DNA of 64,000 nt from Lotus japonicus (taxonomy: Eukaryota > Streptophyta > Magnoliopsida > Fabales > Fabaceae). The position numbers and the translations under genes are program-made. This document shows positions 11,199 to 20,746 of this stretch, piece by piece. Under the pieces are notes generated by a model. It was not told the DNA's origin and searched no databases. It saw only the letters and a program-made list of their open reading frames with translations. The stretch spans positions 49,848,964 to 49,912,963 of the forward strand of contig NC_080044.1 in the NCBI RefSeq assembly GCF_012489685.1. The letters are read 5' to 3'. Positions within the stretch are counted from its first letter, which is position 1. Every line of letters starts with the position of its first letter.

Positions 11199-11530
11199 TT
11201 ACAGCCCGGCAGGACTTTGATTGAATATAACATCATAACCCTTGTCAGCTAATTGACTTATAGACAATAAGTTATGTGTTAAGCCGTCTACCAATAACAC
11301 ATTATCAATGCATGGACTACTATCTACACAAATAGTACCAGTACCAACAATTTTACCCTTTTCATTTCCTCCAAAGCCAACTTCGCCTCTAGGCTTAAGT
11401 TTCAGCTCTCGGAACATACGCTTTCTCCCGTCATGTGACGCGAGCATCCACTGTCAGATACCATGATTGGTGTTTCAGTGGAGCTACAAGGATATCTGCA
11501 ACATAGATAATTTGTCCTTAGGTACCCACT
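11199..11530 (-). pseudogene. pol: Copia aspartic protease remnant
   Basis: The catalytic DSG lies at 11447-11455, followed in a shifted frame by the conserved protease/linker (GTGTI...NVLLVDGL-HNLLSISQL). Frame changes around 11420, 11455 and 11216 break it. Several are one-base losses in short homopolymers, so some could be sequencing errors rather than real mutations. Confidence 0.75.
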
Positions 11531-12176
11531 TTCTGGGTCTCTCTTGTTAGTTACCCAGAGGTTTGATCACCTTGGGTGTCTCAACATGATATTTTAAAGG
11601 AATATTTGCATGATATTAGTCATAGAGAAGGATCCCTTTTTAAGAGGGTTTTTAGCAACTTAGCAGGTACAGGATCAGGCAATATGGTACCAGAGGGAAC
11701 AAAGCATTCATACAAGGATTTGGCTTTAGACACAGAGGGCTCATTTCTACTTGGTTTAGAATAGCCAATGCCATGCATTCCATTTCTGCTTACGCCATAG
11801 ATCATTGAAGCATTAAGCTTCTATCTACGCTTTTAGCTAGGAATCTTTGAAAAGACTTTTCATACTTAGATTCATTTCTACAATCAGAGGCATCACAGGC
11901 AACAATTTCTTCTAACTTAGCAATCTGGTTCTTAAGCACAGAGTTAGAATTGATCAAAGCATGATTATCATTTTTCAAATCAGAAATAATTTTCTCATTG
12001 TTCAGAAGGAGTTTTGGAAACAGCAGATAAGTTCTTTTTCAGCTTCTTATGCTTAGACAATAAGGAGTTATATTATCCATGATATCAGACAATGCATGTT
12101 TCAGTTCAGAGGTAGAGAAAGAAGCGAATACCTCATTTTCATCGTCTGAGTTAGGATCTCCTTCTGATTCTGAGTC
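11531..12176 (-). pseudogene. gag: Copia gag remnant
   Basis: Strongly decayed sequence upstream of protease. The only readable part is 12039-12176, which on the minus strand encodes an acidic Ser/Asp/Glu segment (DSESEGDPNSDDENEVF) of the kind found before the zinc knuckle in Sirevirus gags. No knuckle is readable. It stops at the assembly gap. Confidence 0.5.
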
Positions 12177-12276
12177 NNNNNNNNNNNNNNNNNNNNNNNN
12201 NNNNNNNNNNNNNNNNNNNNNNNNNNNNNNNNNNNNNNNNNNNNNNNNNNNNNNNNNNNNNNNNNNNNNNNNNNNN
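12177..12276. other. assembly gap of exactly 100 N
   Basis: 100 consecutive N, the conventional placeholder for a gap of unknown size. The sequence on the right is the last 1,265 bp of a 3,853-bp LTR, so at least about 2.6 kb of LTR is missing. The Copia gag on the left is not the sequence that flanks the other end of the Gypsy element, so more than the LTR is missing. Confidence 0.97.
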
Positions 12277-13541
12277 TAAGGCAAAGAAACTGTCAGAACA
12301 ATTTTCGGACAATCGGGCCGAAATACGACTAATCCAGGGGCATTTTGGTCCAAAATAAAGGCTTCAAAACTTCAAAGTTATCAGTTCTGAAAACAAATTT
12401 GACAGCAATGATCCTCATGACATCCGTGACAACAAATCCTAAAGGCACGAAGTCAGATTATAGCTTTACGACAATAAAGTTTCAAAATGTGAGACAAAAG
12501 AGTTTTGAGTCAATTTTTCAGATCCTGGACAACTGAATCGCAATCAGAGTTTACTGACAGAGGTTTTAGACTCAGGGGAACATAAGGAACATAACCCAAG
12601 CGAGAAATCAGAGAAATCGGACAATTTTAGAAAAAGCTCAAAACTTAGAGCACAGAAACGACTTCAGAAACGCAACAGAAACAACAATCAGAGGTAGGAA
12701 TCGTGTTAGTTACCTTGATACCTAGAAGTAGGGACGAACTGCACGAAGATTGGTCAAGTTTTCGCGGAAATCCCCTCCCCCCTTGCTCTCCACGAAATCA
12801 GCCACAAATGGAGGAAAATGGAAGATATTTTGCTTTTTCGCCTATTTATAGGCGGGCGAAATCGCGGGAAAATGAAAATTTCGCGATTCCGATTTTTGCA
12901 GCACGTTCACCGAGGAATTCTAAGAGAGATTCTAGCGTCAGAATTCCAGAACTCAAAACAAATATCTATGATATGGGAAAAACGATATCGAAAATCTCAA
13001 AAGCGGTGTAAGTTAAATCTGTCCCGAAAAACTACTTTTTGCTGTGATCGCCGGACGACAAAACTTCCTTCTGAAGAAAGATTGGAAACGTCGAAAAAAA
13101 TCTGGCAACGCGGACGGAATCTTCGTTAGAAGTCCCGAATAGAAAAAGTCTTCATCCATTGCTCGAAAATAGGGTTTCGAAGCAAAGAAATTAGCGTCGG
13201 CGGACATCCGAAAAGTGAAACCTATCGTGCGTACAGTCCAGAGTTCCGAAATGAAACGCTGGTCGATGGAAAAATAAAGAGAATCTTTAAATTTTCCGAG
13301 AGTTCGAAATCTCACTCAAAACGTTGCTTTAAGAGCGAAATAGCCTATTCTGGACACGCTCGCCTAAGGCAGATGTGCAGACGACTCGTACTAACTCCGA
13401 AAGCAACTACGCAACATTCCTCAAGTAATTCCTGAACTTTCTTCTTCATTAATCTTTCTCAAATATCCAACTCCTGTCACACTTACACTGATTCCACGCG
13501 TGAGTCGGAAATTAACTTGTTCCGAAAATCCGGGTCTTACA
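12277..13541 (-). repeat. 3' LTR of the non-autonomous Gypsy element, truncated by gap
   Basis: Near-identical to 19482-20746. It ends CTTACA at 13541 next to a polypurine tract. The remaining 2.6 kb of the LTR is hidden in the gap. ORFs at 12703-13315 are duplicated at 19907-20519 because they lie in the LTR, and show no protein family. Confidence 0.9.
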
Positions 13542-13556
13542 ATACTCCCCTCCAAA
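13542..13556 (-). other. polypurine tract of the non-autonomous Gypsy element
   Basis: The minus strand reads GGAGGGGAGTAT directly before TGTAAGACC, the start of the 3' LTR. Confidence 0.8.
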
Positions 13557-13591
13557 AAGAAAGTTTCGTCCTCGAAACTCAGAGTTCTGAG

Positions 13592-13872
13592 AAAATTCCG
13601 GAATACAGTTCCTTGATCTGGTCTTCCAATTCCCATGTAGCATTGCCCGTGTCATTGTTCCTCATAACCTTTACTTAAGCAAGCTGTTTTCCCCTTAACT
13701 GTTTCACTCTTCTATCCCCACTGCTAACTGTCGGTGTCTCAAAAGACAAACCATCATTCAACTTCATGTCGTCTGGCTCGATCACTTGCGTCGGATCTCT
13801 GCTTGAAATGATACCGGTTGGCACTCCGTGCAGTCGCTCAATCTTAGCCACTTGTTTTTTTTTTTTTTTCAC
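13592..13872 (-). pseudogene. integrase-core scrap fused to chromodomain-like tail
   Basis: The minus strand first encodes part of a Gypsy integrase core (RLHGVPTGIISSRDPT), then jumps to the C-terminal tail (VIEPDDMKLNDGLSFETP..., and NDTGNATWELEDQI after an in-frame stop near 13675). In intact chromoviruses these pieces are about 200 residues apart, so an internal deletion joins them. A poly-Lys start near 13865 comes from an A/T run. Confidence 0.65.
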
Positions 13873-15961
13873 TGTCGGTCATCCGAAATCCTTCTTAAAC
13901 TCGGTGCCTCTCTGTCATCTCAAAGTAGATACTCAACTTGTCCTCGTGATCTTCAACTACAGTCCAAAACTCCACTTGTTCGTTCGATAACTCCTAGACG
14001 AATCCTCCCCCTTCAACATCAATTTATCAACAACTTATAAGATAATCCTCCTCTTAATATCTAACAATCCGTTTTTACCGTCTTCTTCCTCGAAACTTCC
14101 CTCACTCAAACCTATTTACACTCACTGAAATCCCTAACCCTTCGCACAAATCGAGACTTATCCTCTAGAAGATTAAATCATAACTATACCTCAAGGGACT
14201 TAACTAGCCATTTTATCATCCGATCCTTCAACATTCTGAGATTTAACTGTTATCGTAGCCGCTAACACCACTAAATCTCTTATGTGTACATGAATCTCAG
14301 CTCACTAGGTCAACATTAGCCCTAGGATTCTCATTCAACTTTAGTAAAATTCACTTGTTATCCGTAATATTCATCATCAAAATCCATAACAAAGTCCATT
14401 GACTCTTAAACTCTACGAAACTCGTCAAATATAACAACTCAGGTATTCATCTTAATACTAACACCTTCCTTTTTGTCACTTAATCACCATCTCGCCAATC
14501 AACTTCTTAATCTCTCAATCAAATTCTGACAAACTTCGAGTCCTACACACCTTAGACAGACATTCATAGATTTAAAACCTAAATCTTCACCAAGTTTGGT
14601 CCTCTAATGACCTTTAATCCTTCAATACTTCTTAAATGGATATCCGTTTCTTAAAAACTATAACTCCTTCACTTACCCAAACGACCTGACCAGTGTCGTC
14701 ATGCTTTCACATTCACAACTTATTATGCCAACATCATTCAAATCTTATCACATGGTCATTATGTCCGCAACCTCATAATCAACATCAGTCGATCACCAAC
14801 TTATAACCAACCTTAACACTCTACACAACCCAGAATTCCTTTACTTCAAGATCACTCTTATATTATACATCAATGGTCTTAACCCGAAACTCACCTTCAG
14901 GTCTTCAATCTTCTAAGATTCAACTCCTATTGTCACACCTACAACCATAAGATCTCCTATTCGTACGCGATTCTTGGCTCTCAAGATTCAATCTTAACCC
15001 TAAGATTTCAATCCAACTTAGTATATCTCACTTAGTAATCTCAGCATATTTCTTTGGAATCCATATCAACAACCTCAAGTATTCAACTTATGCTAAAACT
15101 TTCTTTCTCCAACTTAATCATTAATTCAACACTTTTCAAGCGAAAATTCATCTCTTAAGACTATAATGTCTCCACATATTAATCCAACGCTTAGCAAAAC
15201 TTATTCCTCGAACTCGACTATAACAATCTAGTTCAGAGTTAATTCTTCTCAATCTCGCTACCATCAAGGTATCATCTAAAACATGATTAAATCCAACTTA
15301 TTTAGTCTCTAACAACTCCCCTCAGCAATCACATAACCTATGACTTCATAACTTCAGAGAAACTACTTAATACTTTTCCGGCATTAAACCTCTTGACTTA
15401 GTCTACCTCTACTTGGAGTAATCACACGAACTAACCAATCAATGTCTATACGACACTCATCGAATTCCAAAGATTCAAATCTTAATCTTTCACAATCAAA
15501 TGCTTAACACGAACTTTCCTCCCAAATCCGACTAATCCTCAATCAATTCAAATTCATCTTACCCGTCCTTCTATCAAAGTCCATAACCAGCTGTGATTCC
15601 GAATATCACCCCCTCAATATTAGGTTGATCAGGCCTAATACATCGAAGGTGGAAATTTAGAAAAACCCACTGGAACAGTCAATGAGTTCCTATCCTCCAG
15701 TCGTCACAAATATCCTGATACTAAATCCTTTAATGATCCCGCTACGGAACTACACACCCTCAACATGACACGTATACTACCCATACGGAATCTCCCTAAG
15801 ATTCGTTCTTCAGCTACTAGCTTCCTCATAATCGCATCGGTGGAAGGCTACTTTCTAGACTTAGTGTGCTATTCCCAACCTCGTGTAACTTCTATAGTTA
15901 AATCACGAGCAACCTCGAATAAGGTCCTACATCGTTCCCACGTTCTTCCTCGTTCAACTCC
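13873..15961. other. non-coding, G-poor internal body of the Gypsy element
   Basis: About 2.1 kb with no ORF of note. The plus strand is strikingly poor in G and rich in C, A and T throughout about 14050-15700. It occupies the place where pol would be but shows no recognisable pol motif by eye, so it is either ancient filler or heavily decayed pol. Confidence 0.6.
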
Positions 15962-16684
15962 TCAGCTCTTGCCCTCCTTGGCATGAATCCTTTCCTCTGG
16001 AGCAAGTTGTTTTCCTTTCCCAACATTCCCTGATGATTCGCCCTTGAGTGCCTTACAATCTCTGGAGAAATGTCCCGGTTGGTTGCAATTAAAGCGTAGT
16101 TTTCCCTTGATCTTGCACTTACTAGCATAGTGCCCTACTTCCCTGCACCTGTAACACGTCACTGCTCTTCCCGAAGTCTTGTTTCCTGTCCCTTCGGTAG
16201 CATCATTCCCTTTCATCTTACTATCAGACGTTTCCTCCTGGGGTGTCTTGCAGTTCACAGCTAGATGCCCCTCTCGGTTACATTTGAAGCATCTCCGTCC
16301 AGTCACTGAGCACTTGTTAGCAAAATGCCCAAACTTTCCACAACGAGTACATGTCACACCTTTGTCACCAACTGGCTCCCCTCCAGTATCAGCAGTCGTT
16401 GGTCTGTAGACTCTTGAGATAAGATCTCTTCCCTTGAAACGCTGATACGGTCCCCACTGATGGTAGCTCTCCCTTCTGTTGTAGCCTTGAGATCCTGACC
16501 TTATTGGTCCCCCAGCTCCTGTTCGGTTCATTCCTCTTTGTTGATACATCGCCGTCGCCATCAGTCGTTGGTGATGCTCACGTGCAGCCTCTACAGCTCG
16601 CATATAAGCGTCTTCCGCAGCCTGGTTCATCATTGCCTCGATCAGTGTAGCTATTGCCCCCGCCATCCGGTTAAGGTCCACCAT
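15962..16684 (-). CDS. gag: mini-gag with four zinc knuckles, no capsid domain
   Basis: About 240 residues from the ATG at 16684 (MVDLNRM...). The first 45 residues are an Ala/Met-rich helix typical of a gag start. A short basic Gly/Arg/Tyr-rich linker follows, then CCHC knuckles CTRCGKFGHFANKC, CFKCNREGHLAVNC and CYRCREVGHYASKC, and a fourth (FNCNQPGHFSRDC) in which the first Cys is replaced. The usual Retrotrans_gag capsid domain of about 100 residues is missing between helix and knuckles. The knuckles would bind the element's RNA. The longer ORF reaching 16891 runs into the primer-binding site and is not the real start. Confidence 0.75.
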   Translation of the reverse strand: MVDLNRMAGAIATLIEAMMNQAAEDAYMRAVEAAREHHQRLMATAMYQQRGMNRTGAGGPIRSGSQGYNRRESYHQWGPYQRFKGRDLISRVYRPTTADTGGEPVGDKGVTCTRCGKFGHFANKCSVTGRRCFKCNREGHLAVNCKTPQEETSDSKMKGNDATEGTGNKTSGRAVTCYRCREVGHYASKCKIKGKLRFNCNQPGHFSRDCKALKGESSGNVGKGKQLAPEERIHAKEGKS

Positions 16685-16878
16685 CCTATATCTCATCAAA
16701 CGTCCGATTAGTACTAGCCATACGGTAGCACTAGACAAACCACTCAATCCGATTAAGTAGTAACGCAAACAATTAGAGCGAAAATCGCTCTGCAGACAAT
16801 CAATTTTCACTCTTTGCAGAGTCACACAACCTAGCACAGAAGACCTATTCCCCAAAGACTCCCAAAAGACTCGACTAA

Positions 16879-16890
16879 GCTCTGATACCA
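16879..16890 (-). other. primer-binding site, initiator Met tRNA
   Basis: The minus strand reads TGGTATCAGAGC, three bases inside the 5' LTR. This matches the 3' end of plant initiator methionine tRNA. Confidence 0.92.
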
Positions 16891-17847
16891 CAATGTAACA
16901 CCCCGATTTCCAGGTGTCACTTTAGTAACCAAAAATAATCTTTACGCGGAAAACAGGTAATTTTTTTTCGTTTTCTTTCCTTTAAATCAAAACGATAAGG
17001 AAGTAAAGACAAAACCCAACTACTCAACTAACCGATATACAACAAATATAAACATGTACAGCCTCAGCTGCACTTCCACGTCCCACACACTCACAGTGAC
17101 TCCAAAGCAGTGTACCCGTAGGCAAATATATACAGACCCAGAAGTGTAAGTGAGAAAATTATGATTACAAACCACTAGGAGAAAGTCGGCCTCAATATGG
17201 CCTAAGCAAAGACCCCTATGGTCCAACTGACTCACTGTGATCCCTCAGTAAGAGAACCACACGAAAAGTCATGCGTCGGGAACCTACCCTGTCCCAAAAG
17301 CAAAACGAATCAGAGCTATTACAGTAACAACCAACTCCAAAAGACTCTAACCACCCATACCCCACACTACTATCATCGACCCTCCCTCGATCAGGCATGA
17401 TGTCCGGGTCCTCGTCGAAAGCTTCAGTAATAGTCGTTCCGCTCCGGGTCTTTCCCGCACAACGAATCATCACGAACCGGCTGGCAGACGCCTGGCAGCA
17501 GGCCGACCGCCCAAACACAAACATACAAACAAAGCCAAGGCGCTAGGGTCAACTTACAGAATACAATAGATATACAATCAACTTGTGATAAAGGGGATAT
17601 ATACATATGTTGTATATATATACATATAAGTTATGTATTGCCTACTCTAAGGTATATACATAGCATGTTCTCGAATCTCCTACACAGTTCAATCATTAAT
17701 ACCTAACGATGTTCATCAACATCAAATCATCATAATCTCAACATATGAAGTTAGGTGATAAGGTTAGTCAAACAATGTATCGTCCTCCCAACACACACGT
17801 ATCCAACTAAACCAATGTTCCCTGTCGTTGCCCTAGGGTAAACGACG

Positions 17848-18185
17848 ATGAAATCTCACGCTTCCATGAAGTCTCACGCTTCAATGGGGTCTTACGCTTT
17901 CACGAAGTCTCACGCTTCAGTGAAATCTCACACATTCACGAAGTCTCACGCTTCAGTGAAGTTTCGCGCCTTCACGAAGTCTCACGCTTCAGTGAAGTTG
18001 CACGCCTCCGCAAAGTCTCCCGCTTCAGCGAAGGTTCCCGTCTCCACGAGGTCTCCCGCCTCAGTGAAGTTTCTGCTTTCACGAAGTCTCACGCCTCAGT
18101 GAAGCTTACTCACTTTCACGAAGTCTCACGCTTCAGTGAAGTTCCATGCTTTCACGAAGTCTCACGCCTTAGTGAAGCTTCCCGT
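17848..18185 (+). repeat. minisatellite 1 in the LTR (about 15-bp half units)
   Basis: Alternating half units of the types CACGAAGTCTCACGCTTCA and GTGAAGT-CGCGCCT, repeated about eleven times as roughly 30-bp units. It creates the artificial ORF 17848-18102 (KSHASVK repeats). The same motif, on the other strand, is at 63397-63540. Confidence 0.85.
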
Positions 18186-18192
18186 TCTTCAC

Positions 18193-18345
18193 TATGGATG
18201 GACCATTCCCGTTATCCATCCTGGATGAACCATTCCCGTTATTCATCCTTGGTGAACCATTCCCGTTATTCACCATATGATGAACCATTCCCGTTATTCA
18301 TCATTTATGCAAGGTGAACCATTCCCGTTATTCACCCGATTGATG
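18193..18345 (+). repeat. minisatellite 2 in the LTR (about 30 bp)
   Basis: Five copies of a roughly 30-bp unit with core GAACCATTCCCGTTATTCA, separated by short variable stems. Confidence 0.85.
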
Positions 18346-18427
18346 CAATATGGTTAGCCAAACAACGAATCGCCCTTACCACGAAAGTGTGTAGCTCACA
18401 ACCCAATCTCAACAAACCCATGAGTTA

Positions 18428-18568
18428 GTGTCGGTCAATACAACACAACTCGGAGTAAGTGTCGGTCAATACAACACAACTCCATCCACAGAATACACAA
18501 GGGTCTAGTGTCGGTCAATACAACACCGCCCAAACAACAAGAGCACTAGGTGTCGGTCAATACAACAC
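18428..18568 (+). repeat. minisatellite 3 in the LTR (core GTGTCGGTCAATACAACAC)
   Basis: Four copies of the core with spacers of 15-25 bp. It directly follows minisatellite 2, giving three unrelated arrays within 720 bp of one LTR. Confidence 0.85.
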
Positions 18569-20746
18569 GGCTCCACAACACTCCCCAAGAGTACTAAAGT
18601 ACTCGGTGACTTCAATCATCACCATAGCTCACCTTAGTGGCTTTCCCCAATTCCGATAACTCTCCAAACCCACAACAAAGGTCGACTTTTCCCCGTCTTT
18701 CGTAAATGTTTTCCCCTTTAGTTCTCCTATAACTATTCATTTAGTAAAAACGTTTCGAATTGAATTAGTCAGGTTATGAGTTTATTTCTCAAAGTCTAAG
18801 TCTCCCAAAGTCTCTAGTTTACAAAATTCTATTCATTCTAGGATTTCCGAAAACCAACCACCCAAAAGAAGTTTCCCGGGGAAAGTCTAAGTATTCAAAC
18901 GAATCCCAACAAATGGCGAAGCCTCAAACCCCTCGTTTGGACTTGCCTAGGGTTGTTCATCCAACCCGAAATGTCAAAGATCACCAGATCAATGAATCTC
19001 CACTCCGAAGTTGCGTCAAAACGCACAATCCAACAAAAGCACAACATCACAAGTTATGGAAAAGCATCATAACATCAGCTCATCATCAAAAACAACATCA
19101 GATAAAGCATAAGTCGAATTTATCGACGCCTATCATGCAGTCGTAGCTAATATGTAAGTTGCCCTAACCTCGAGCTGTTCCAGCTTCGCAAACAAAGTTC
19201 TCCTCAAACAATTGCTCTGAGTATTCCAAAGTTCCTTCAACTGAACCTCGGAGGAAAACAAAGCAGAAACCAAACAAAATCGATTAGTTCGATCGCAAAA
19301 CAATACATAAACGATAGACAAAGCATTAAAGCTTCAGAATACGACAATCGGGTACGAAAGGACAAGTTTTCGAAAACGAAAAACTCCCCCTAAAGGTAAT
19401 AACCCACAGCCTCAAAGGAAAAAGGGCTTCGACTCTTTTTCTTCGATCAAATCAATTCACAAGGTAGTTTTAGGGTAAAACTAAGGCAAAGAAACTGTCA
19501 GAACAATTTTCGGACAATCGGGCCGAAATACGACTATCCAGGGGCATTTTGGTCCAAAATAAAGGCTCAAAACTTCAAAGTTGTCAGTTCTGAAAACAAA
19601 TTTGACAGCAATGATCCTCATGACATCCGTGACAACAAATCCTAAAGGCACGAAGTTAGATTATAGCTTTACGACAATAAAGTTTCGAAATGTGAGACAA
19701 AAAGAGTTTTGAGTCAATTTTTCAGATCCTGGACAACTGAATCGCAATCAGAGTTTACTGACAGAGGTTTTAGACTCAGGGGAACATAAGGAACATAACC
19801 CAAGCGAGAAATCAGAGAAATCGGACAATTTTAGAAAAAGCTCAAAACTTAGAGCACAGAAACGACTTCAGAAACGCAACAGAAACAACAATCAGAGGTA
19901 GGAATCGTGTTAGTTACCTTGATACCTAGAAGTAGGGACGAACTGCACGAAGATTGGTCAAGTTTTCGCGGAAATCCCCTCCCCCCTTGCTCTCCACGAA
20001 ATCAGCCACAAATGGAGGAAAATGGAAGATATTTTGCTTTTTCGCCTATTTATAGGCGGGCGAAATCGCGGGAAAATGAAAATTTCGCGATTCCGATTTT
20101 TGCAGCACGTTCACCGAGGAATTCTAAGAGAGATTCTAGCGTCATAATTCCAGAACTCAAAACAAATATCTATGATATGGGAAAAACGATATCGAAAATC
20201 TCAAAAGCGGTGTAAGTTAAATCTGTCCCGAAAAACTACTTTTTGCTGTGATCGCCGGACGACAAAACTTCCTTCTGAAGAAAGATTGGAAACGTCGAAA
20301 AAAATCTGGCAACGCGGACGGAATCTTCGTTAGAAGTCCCGAATAGAAAAAGTCTTCATCCATTGCTCGAAAATAGGGTTTCGAAGCAAAGAAATTAGCG
20401 TCGGCGGACATCCGAAAAGTGAAACCTATCGTGCGTACAGTCCAGAGTTCCGAAATGAAACGCTGGTCGATGGAAAAATAAAGAGAATCTTTAAATTTTC
20501 CGAGAGTTCGAAATCTCACTCAAAACGTTGCTTTAAGAGCGAAATAGCCTATTTTGGACACGCTCGCCCTAAGGCAGATGTGCAGACGACTCGTACTAAC
20601 TCCGAAAGCAACTACGCAACATTCCTCAAGTAATTCCTGAACTTTCTTCTTCATTAATCTTTCTCAAATATCCAACTCCTGTCACACTTACACTGATTCC
20701 ACGCGTGAGTCGGAAATTAACTTGTTCCGAAAATCCGGGTCTTACA

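Larger units (their letters stand above)
1..12176 (-). mobile_element. Copia LTR retrotransposon, Sirevirus-like, both ends incomplete
   Basis: Reading the minus strand from right to left gives gag remnant, protease, integrase, reverse transcriptase/RNase H, an env-like ORF and the 3' LTR. Integrase before reverse transcriptase is the Copia order, and an env-like ORF downstream of pol is known from the plant Sirevirus group (soybean SIRE1 type). A polypurine tract abuts the 3' LTR at 1085. The 5' LTR, primer-binding site and most of gag are not present because the sequence stops at an assembly gap. Pol is broken by several frameshifts and stops, and the env-like gene holds a solo LTR. A small ORF (1890-2282) runs antisense between the env-like gene and the 3' LTR. 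The superfamily is certain; the Sirevirus assignment is strong inference. Confidence 0.88.
12277..20746 (-). mobile_element. non-autonomous Gypsy element with mini-gag (TR-GAG-like)
   Basis: A minus-strand element with a 3,853-bp 5' LTR at 16894-20746, the matching 3' LTR at 12277-13541 (cut by the gap), an initiator-Met tRNA primer site and a polypurine tract. The internal region is only 3.35 kb. It encodes a CCHC-rich gag without a capsid domain and a short integrase/chromodomain-like scrap; reverse transcriptase and protease are absent. The compared LTR parts differ by about five substitutions and four one-base indels in 1,265 bp, so insertion is recent. The tail resembles chromovirus integrase ends, suggesting that a chromovirus partner supplied enzymes in trans. 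Confidence 0.82.
16894..20746 (-). repeat. 5' LTR (3,853 bp) of the non-autonomous Gypsy element
   Basis: It starts TGTAACACCCC next to the primer site and ends CTTACA at 20746. The last 1,265 bp match the 3' LTR at 12277-13541. The middle holds three consecutive minisatellites (17848-18568). It abuts a Tat protease remnant at 20747; the duplication on the other side is hidden in the gap, so the target site cannot be confirmed. Confidence 0.9.

Noticed and set aside
12039..12353. ORFs spanning the assembly gap
   Set aside because: They read through N; the real coding trace is limited to the acidic gag segment left of the gap.
17848..18102. 84-aa ORF of KSHASVK-type repeats
   Set aside because: A direct translation of a minisatellite within an LTR; the frame is open because of the repeat length.
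17848..18345. CRISPR-like array of short repeats
   Set aside because: Repeats are adjacent and degenerate without unique spacers, lie inside an LTR, and the host is a plant.
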